This document shows, in pieces, positions 59,801-64,000 of a stretch of 64,000 bases of DNA. The notes below the pieces were generated by a model. It made no database searches, was not told the DNA's origin, and saw only the letters and a program-made list of their open reading frames with translations. A program made the position numbers and the translations under genes. The stretch is from contig JACPGT010000002.1 of the NCBI GenBank assembly GCA_016188965.1, positions 148,125 to 212,124 on the forward strand, read 5' to 3'. Each line of letters opens with the position of its first letter. Within the stretch, counting starts at the first letter, position 1. This DNA is from Microcaldota archaeon (GTDB lineage: Archaea > Micrarchaeota > Micrarchaeia > Norongarragalinales > Norongarragalinaceae).

Positions 59801-60658
59801 TCAACTGGCGCAAGCAGGTTTGCCGTTCTCGATTTTGCATTGGGCGAACTTGCCGAATTCCTGGCAGGAGTAACCATATTCCAATTTGCATATCCCGGCA
59901 ATGCAAACCCCGTCCAAAACGTCTTGGTCCTGGCAGGCATCTGGGCAGTCGGAATCAACCGTGCATTGGCTTGCCACTTGGGTGCAGGCCGGCTTTCCAT
60001 CCTTGAAAACGCACGTGGAAGCGGCGTTGATGCTGGTGCAGGAAACTGCCTCGGAAAGGATGCAACGACCGTCTACGCAGCTGGACTTCATGACTGAATC
60101 GTCTTGGCAGGCGTCCTGGCACTGGCTGTCGTCCGAACACTGGTCTTTGGGTTGGGTGCATTCCGGTTTCCCGTTTTTCATCAGGCAGGTCGCGTCCACG
60201 CCGTTTTCCTGGCACGAGTAGGCGTATCGTTGTTCGCACCGGTTGTTGACGCATTTTCCATCCATCACGCTGGTGCCGGAACAAGTTCCCGGACACTGGC
60301 TGTCAATCGAGCATTGGCCGTGGGGCTGTGTGCATGACGGCTTGTTCGCCTGCATCACGCATTTGGCGTCAATGCCGTTTTCCTGGCACGAATATGCATA
60401 CTCGAGGGTGCACTTTCCGCTCTTACATTTTCCATCCATCACGTTGGTGCCGTCACAAGCTCCAAGGCAATCGGAATTCAGCTGGCAGCCGGAATTTCCT
60501 GAATCACCGGAAGCACCGGAAACCAACAACAGGCATACCAATTCATCATTCAAGTCTTTCTTGTTCTTGCACATCGAGTCGACGAATTCTTTGTCGGTGC
60601 AACCGGCCAGAAAAAGGGAAAAAACCACGATGACGACCATCGGAAGCCAAGTTTTCAC
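59801..60658 (-). CDS. Lipoprotein with four tandem 58-residue eight-cysteine repeats
   Basis: A 285-residue protein with lipobox FLAGC (Cys20), then a short linker and four repeats at 58-115, 116-173, 174-231 and 232-285. Each has eight cysteines with the pattern CxxDSQC...C...MDGKC...C...YSCQE...C...GKPxCTQ, the last ending CAS. Pairing would give four disulfides per repeat. No known family is named with confidence. The start is GTG 60658, about 25 nt after the TATA-like TTTTTATTG (60682-60691), so leaderless. Confidence 0.8.
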   Translation of the reverse strand: MKTWLPMVVIVVFSLFLAGCTDKEFVDSMCKNKKDLNDELVCLLLVSGASGDSGNSGCQLNSDCLGACDGTNVMDGKCKSGKCTLEYAYSCQENGIDAKCVMQANKPSCTQPHGQCSIDSQCPGTCSGTSVMDGKCVNNRCEQRYAYSCQENGVDATCLMKNGKPECTQPKDQCSDDSQCQDACQDDSVMKSSCVDGRCILSEAVSCTSINAASTCVFKDGKPACTQVASQCTVDSDCPDACQDQDVLDGVCIAGICKLEYGYSCQEFGKFAQCKIENGKPACAS

Positions 60659-60790
60659 GCTCTTTCTTTCATACCCTTCGCAATAAAAACCAACCGAATC
60701 GGCGGACTATTTTTCCATTCCAAGAAAAATGAAAAAGAGCCGGTTTGGAAAAAACCCCGGGGCGTGCCATACTCTGAATTGCGTAAGTTT

Positions 60791-60885
60791 TATAGCAAAC
60801 CGCGAAAGTCTTCCGAGACTTTCGCGCCGTTTGCTAGATAGCAATCCACGACTAATTTGTCGGATTACATTCGTGGATTGCTATA
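60791..60885. repeat. 95-bp double-hairpin element, copy 2
   Basis: Same length and ends as copy 1 (TATAGCAAACC...TTGCTATA). Hairpin 1: TAGCAAAC/GTTTGCTA plus CGCGAAAGTCT/AGACTTTCGCG around a TCCG loop. Hairpin 2: TAGCAATCCACGA (60839-60851) with TCGTGGATTGCTA (60871-60883) around a 19-nt loop. The hairpin-2 loops of both copies share GTCG near the middle and ACAT at the end. It lies between the four-repeat lipoprotein and a small membrane protein gene. Confidence 0.85.
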
Positions 60886-60913
60886 TTTCACCGTTTTTGG
60901 ATTTTGTAGGGGT

Positions 60914-61102
60914 TCAAGTCTCCCACTGCAGATCGATGGACTGGTAGCGGACGAGGTAGACGACGACGGCCGCCGCGATGACCAATCCGATGAGGATGGT
61001 TTGCGTATCCCATGCGCCGAACAACAGGAGCGAGCCGACGACTAACGCGAAGACCCAGATGGTGCGGTTGCTCAATGCGTCGTGCAGTTCGTCGGCAACC
61101 AT
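60914..61102 (-). CDS. 62-residue two-span membrane protein
   Basis: Starts MVADELHDALSNRTIWVFAL and has two membrane spans, ending IDLQWET. Function unknown. TATA-like TTAAATTAC (61124-61132) overlaps the pgk stop region and gives a leaderless start at 61102. Confidence 0.55.
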   Translation of the reverse strand: MVADELHDALSNRTIWVFALVVGSLLLFGAWDTQTILIGLVIAAAVVVYLVRYQSIDLQWET

Positions 61103-61129
61103 GATACGTCTGTCGGCGGTAGCAGTAAT

Positions 61130-62437
61130 TTAAGCTTGGCCTGCGTCCGCCGGCTTTTCCGCGGCGTTGTTTTGGGCCATGCCGGTTGACGCGACGTTCT
61201 GGGCGTAGCCAATCTTGCGCGCGGCTTCCTTGAGCGCTTCCACGGCCGGTAGCGGCTTTCCTTGCAGCATTTCCAACAAGGCGCCTCCGGCAAGCGAGAC
61301 GTGGCCGAATTTCTTGAACGGAAATCCGAACTTTTGCAACGCCGTGATGGTGTGCCCGCCTCCGAGCAGGGTGAATGCTTTGGAATCCATCATGGCCTGC
61401 ATCACCATGCGAGTGCCCAACTCGAACGCTTTCTGCTCGTAAGCCCCCAATGGGCCTTTGAGGTAGACCGTCTTGGCGGACGCGATTTCGCGGCCGTAGG
61501 CACGGGCGGTGTTGGTGCCGATGTCAAAGACGCTTTCTTCCAAGTCCGGCAGTTGTTCCAGCTTGACTTCCACGCGGATGCCGTGTTCGTCGGCGTAGGC
61601 AAAGTCGCCCGGCACGTCGATGCGGTCCTCGTATTTCTTCATCAGTTCCTGCACTTTCGGAAGGAAGACCAAGTAGCCTTGTTCCTTGAGCCACGTCTCT
61701 TTTCGGCCCAGTTTCTTGCCTTTGGCCATCAGGCACAATTCGCCCAAGACGCCGGAGGTGAGGATCTTGTCGGCCTGGTCGTGCTCCAGCGCGTATTGCA
61801 TCAGGCCCAGCGGTTCGTCGGGCTTTCCCCCGCCCAATAACTGCACCACCGGGCGTTTGGCGTGAGCCGTGGCCTGCAGCACGGCGTCGTACTCGCGTTG
61901 CAGCACGCGGCCCGCATACGACGGCAGGGTGCGGCAAAAGCCCATGAGCGACGTCTGCGCCCGGTGGGCTGCGGAAAAAGCGTCGTTGACGTACACGTCG
62001 CAAACCGAGGACAGCTCTTGCACGTAGAGCGCTTTTTCGAAGGGCATCTTTTTGCCGTCAAGCCCTTCTTCGGCGTACATGCGGACGTTTTCCAGCAGGA
62101 TGATTTTGCCGGGCGTCAGCTTTCGGATGGCCGCCAGCGTCGTCTTTCCGGATAAGTCGGGCACGTACTTGACTTTGCGGCCCACGTGCTTGCTTAAGAT
62201 GTTGGCGTGCTGCTCCAAGCGGGCGTAGTCCTTGTCCCCCGCCCGGCCTTGATGGGCCAGGATGACGACTTTCGCGCCTTTTTCGGCCAATTCCTTGATG
62301 GTTTCACCGTGGGCTTCGAGGCGTTCGGAGTCCTGCACGCGGCCGTGCTCGATGGCGGCGTTGATGTCCACACGGACCAGCACGGTCCTGCCCGCGGGGT
62401 CGAAGTCGTCCATGGTCAGGAAGTCTTTGGAAGTCAT
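61130..62437 (-). CDS. pgk: Phosphoglycerate kinase
   Basis: Interconverts 1,3-bisphosphoglycerate and 3-phosphoglycerate with ADP/ATP. The 435-residue protein has the N-terminal VLVRVDINAAIEHGRVQDSE, VVILAHQGRAGDKDYARLEQ and the C-terminal LLGGGHTITALQ nucleotide loop. It has an Ala-rich 25-residue C-terminal extension. AGGTGA precedes ATG 62437; it lies 21 nt after the 62459 gene and is probably co-transcribed with it. Confidence 0.95.
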   Translation of the reverse strand: MTSKDFLTMDDFDPAGRTVLVRVDINAAIEHGRVQDSERLEAHGETIKELAEKGAKVVILAHQGRAGDKDYARLEQHANILSKHVGRKVKYVPDLSGKTTLAAIRKLTPGKIILLENVRMYAEEGLDGKKMPFEKALYVQELSSVCDVYVNDAFSAAHRAQTSLMGFCRTLPSYAGRVLQREYDAVLQATAHAKRPVVQLLGGGKPDEPLGLMQYALEHDQADKILTSGVLGELCLMAKGKKLGRKETWLKEQGYLVFLPKVQELMKKYEDRIDVPGDFAYADEHGIRVEVKLEQLPDLEESVFDIGTNTARAYGREIASAKTVYLKGPLGAYEQKAFELGTRMVMQAMMDSKAFTLLGGGHTITALQKFGFPFKKFGHVSLAGGALLEMLQGKPLPAVEALKEAARKIGYAQNVASTGMAQNNAAEKPADAGQA

Positions 62438-62458
62438 GACGCGTGTTTCACCTTTTTT

Positions 62459-63205
62459 TCAAGCCGCCTTGCGGAAGGTCGAAGGCCGGATGCTTCGCTG
62501 GAAATCAGTGCGGCTAATCGGCTGCGCAAAGCGGCTTGCTTGCGTCCGCGCATAGTTGGCCTGTGCCGCCGCGAGGTCGCCTTGGTGCTGTGCCACGAGT
62601 TGCAGCAATTGCTGGCGGTGCTGGCCGGCCCATTGGGCCCACTGCCATTCGGGTCGCTGGATGATGACTTGTTGCCGCTCCTGCCTGACGTTGATGCCCG
62701 CATCTATCAGTTTTCGCGTGTTCTGGTGCGTGCGGATCTTGCTTTCGATCCAGCTTGCGATGGATTCGGCCTGTGGTGCGTGGTGTTCTTGCAGGTGTTG
62801 CTGCAGGTCGTGGCGGGTGAATAAGTTGGAAAATGCCCGTAATTGGTTGAGCCGTTTGCGTTCTTTCCGGTATTCCAGATAGATGCCTAACTTGACCTTG
62901 TCGTCCCGCAGGCGTATCCGGGCTTGCCGAAGTCGCAGGCTCTTCTGCTTTTCCAGCTGGACGATGTCGCGCAAATCGCCGCGTTGGATGGCCTCTTCGG
63001 TCATCTGTTTTTCCATGGCCGCTTCTTCCAAAGGTCCCATTTCCTGGGTTTTTCGGATGTTTTCTTCCGCCATTTCGAAGAATTCGCCGATGAGGCTCCG
63101 CTCTCGTTGCTTTGCTGCGGAGGCTTTGGCCTTGAACGGGTTATGCTCCATCGGGGCAGCCGCTCGTGCCAGTCGGGAGCCAAGGGGAAAGTTGAAGTGG
63201 GCCAT
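62459..63205 (-). CDS. Coiled-coil hypothetical protein
   Basis: A 248-residue cytoplasmic protein, rich in Gln, Arg, Glu and almost wholly helical (MEKQMTEEAIQRGDLRDIVQ; LEYRKERKRLNQLRAFSNLF). It has long coiled-coil stretches at about 45-125 and 140-230. No family recognised. TATA-like GTATTAAACG near 63225 gives a leaderless start at 63205. It is followed by pgk on the same strand. Confidence 0.6.
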   Translation of the reverse strand: MAHFNFPLGSRLARAAAPMEHNPFKAKASAAKQRERSLIGEFFEMAEENIRKTQEMGPLEEAAMEKQMTEEAIQRGDLRDIVQLEKQKSLRLRQARIRLRDDKVKLGIYLEYRKERKRLNQLRAFSNLFTRHDLQQHLQEHHAPQAESIASWIESKIRTHQNTRKLIDAGINVRQERQQVIIQRPEWQWAQWAGQHRQQLLQLVAQHQGDLAAAQANYARTQASRFAQPISRTDFQRSIRPSTFRKAA

Positions 63206-63323
63206 CCGGCGGATTAGGGGGTGAATCGTTTAATACTTTGCGGACGGAAAATGCGCCGTTGGAGTTGGGCGCTTCCTGGGCTTCGGCGCTTTTAAGGCCT
63301 GCCGACGTAATGGGGAACAGACC

Positions 63324-64000
63324 ATGCCCGGCTTTACCGCGATGCGCGACGACTTGCTACGCCAGCTGGAAAGTTCGCAAACCGGCTTGACTTCAGCCCA
63401 GGCACGCTTCCGTTTCCTGCGGGATGGCCCCAACGCGTTGGAGGAAGCGCCAAAGGTGCCGGCGTGGCGTCGCTTTTTGACCCAGTTTGAAAGCCCGCTG
63501 GTCATTTTGCTCATCCTGGCGGCTTTGGTGGCCGCCGTGTTGGGCGAGTGGTTGGATTCCGCTGCCATCGGCATCATCGTGTTGTTGAACGCGGCGTTCG
63601 GCTTCATCCAGGAAAACCGGGCGGAACGCGCCATCGCCGCCTTGCAGGACATGGTGGCGCTCAAAGCCACCGTCCTTCGTGACGGTGTCGAGATGCTGGT
63701 GGATGCCCGCAACCTGGTGACCGGCGACGTCATCCTGCTGCCGGAAGGCTCGAAAGTCCCGGCGGATGGCCGGTTGCTGGAAAGCTTTTCCCTCCAAGTT
63801 GATGAAGCCGCGTTGACCGGCGAGAGCGTGGCGTCGGAAAAGGACGCCCGCGCGTCTATTGCGGCTGACGCTCCATTGGCCGAGCGGACCAATGCGGTCT
63901 TCATGGGCACCCACGTGCGCCGCGGACGCGCGAGAGCCATCGTGGTCAAGACGGGCATGCGGACCGAGTTGGGCAAGATAGCCGGATTGGTGCAGGGCAT
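63324..64000 (+). CDS. P-type cation-transporting ATPase, N-terminal part
   Basis: 225 codons read from ATG 63324 to the right edge, so the gene is truncated by the window. The N-terminal cation-ATPase segment (GLTSAQARFRFLRDGPNALE) is followed by two membrane spans (FESPLVILLILAALVAAVLG) and the actuator domain with the dephosphorylation motif DEAALTGESVASEK. It belongs to the P2A/Ca2+-ATPase-like group; the ion cannot be told without the M4-M6 region. TATA-like TTTTAAGG lies at 63288. Confidence 0.92.
   Translation, partial: MPGFTAMRDDLLRQLESSQTGLTSAQARFRFLRDGPNALEEAPKVPAWRRFLTQFESPLVILLILAALVAAVLGEWLDSAAIGIIVLLNAAFGFIQENRAERAIAALQDMVALKATVLRDGVEMLVDARNLVTGDVILLPEGSKVPADGRLLESFSLQVDEAALTGESVASEKDARASIAADAPLAERTNAVFMGTHVRRGRARAIVVKTGMRTELGKIAGLVQG

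Overview
The window is archaeal chromosome with fairly high G+C. The evidence is a set of archaeal/eukaryotic-type information genes (exosome Rrp4/Rrp41/Rrp42, SBDS, proteasome alpha subunit, RNase P proteins Pop5 and Rpp30, ribosomal proteins L15e, L10e and L37Ae), class II archaeal-type glycyl-tRNA synthetase, tRNA genes with bulge-helix-bulge-type introns, and many genes whose ATG lies about 25-30 nt after a TATA-like box (leaderless transcripts). Class III (archaeal pilin-like) signal peptides, many small cysteine-rich secreted proteins and intron-rich tRNAs suggest a DPANN-type archaeon (Diapherotrites/Micrarchaeota-like). That placement is inference. The organism is unusually complete for such a lineage: it carries a whole arginine operon.

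Layout. 1-6193 (minus): membrane arm and large subunit of a group-4-hydrogenase/complex-I-like complex, with a HyfC-HyfE fusion and a large subunit lacking the first pair of Ni-binding cysteines. 6194-9000: tRNA-Tyr and tRNA-Pro(TGG), both with introns and both followed by partial copies of their own 3' ends, around a membrane-anchored secreted protein. 9074-16754 (plus): three large secreted proteins, two with GH114-like (TM1410-type) domains, one with a pilin-type signal and a knottin-like cysteine pattern, and one with a Kazal-type inhibitor domain. 16929-18921 (minus): a hicB-hicA toxin-antitoxin pair translationally overlapping glyS. 20054-27830 (minus): seven-gene arginine operon argG-argF-argH-argE/lysK-like-argB(fused synthase/kinase)-argD-argC, divergent from an ACT-domain protein that may regulate it. 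29546-29846: tRNA-Gly(TCC) with two introns and tRNA-Pro(CGG). 29977-32490: metal homeostasis (NRAMP transporter, DtxR/MntR-type regulator with a palindromic operator candidate, VIT/CCC1 transporter).

33523-39035 (minus) is the known archaeal exosome/proteasome/RNase P superoperon, here also carrying a HAM1/RdgB pyrophosphatase. 39132-47969 holds housekeeping genes: an inositol-monophosphatase-family enzyme, L15e, a ubiquitin-like sulfur carrier with a TtuA/Ncs6 tRNA thiolase 2 kb away, a DUF4258/Zn-AbrB toxin-antitoxin pair, Nudix, DedA, MarC, a bacterial-type glucose-6-phosphate dehydrogenase and L10e. 48374-56092 is mostly envelope proteins, including a CuA-type cupredoxin lipoprotein, a 612-residue lipoprotein and a 1421-residue secreted protein. 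56354-58273 encodes agmatine deiminase and N-carbamoylputrescine amidase; with the arg operon this gives arginine-to-putrescine capacity if an arginine decarboxylase exists elsewhere. The right end has a degenerate GPN-type NTPase, UMP kinase, a lipoprotein with four 58-residue eight-cysteine repeats, phosphoglycerate kinase and the start of a P-type ATPase.

The most unusual signal is a dispersed 95-bp element at 16793 and 60791, with a half copy at 19914. It is two tandem hairpins with the same outer ends (TATAGCAA...TTGCTATA) whose inner stems differ but remain complementary.
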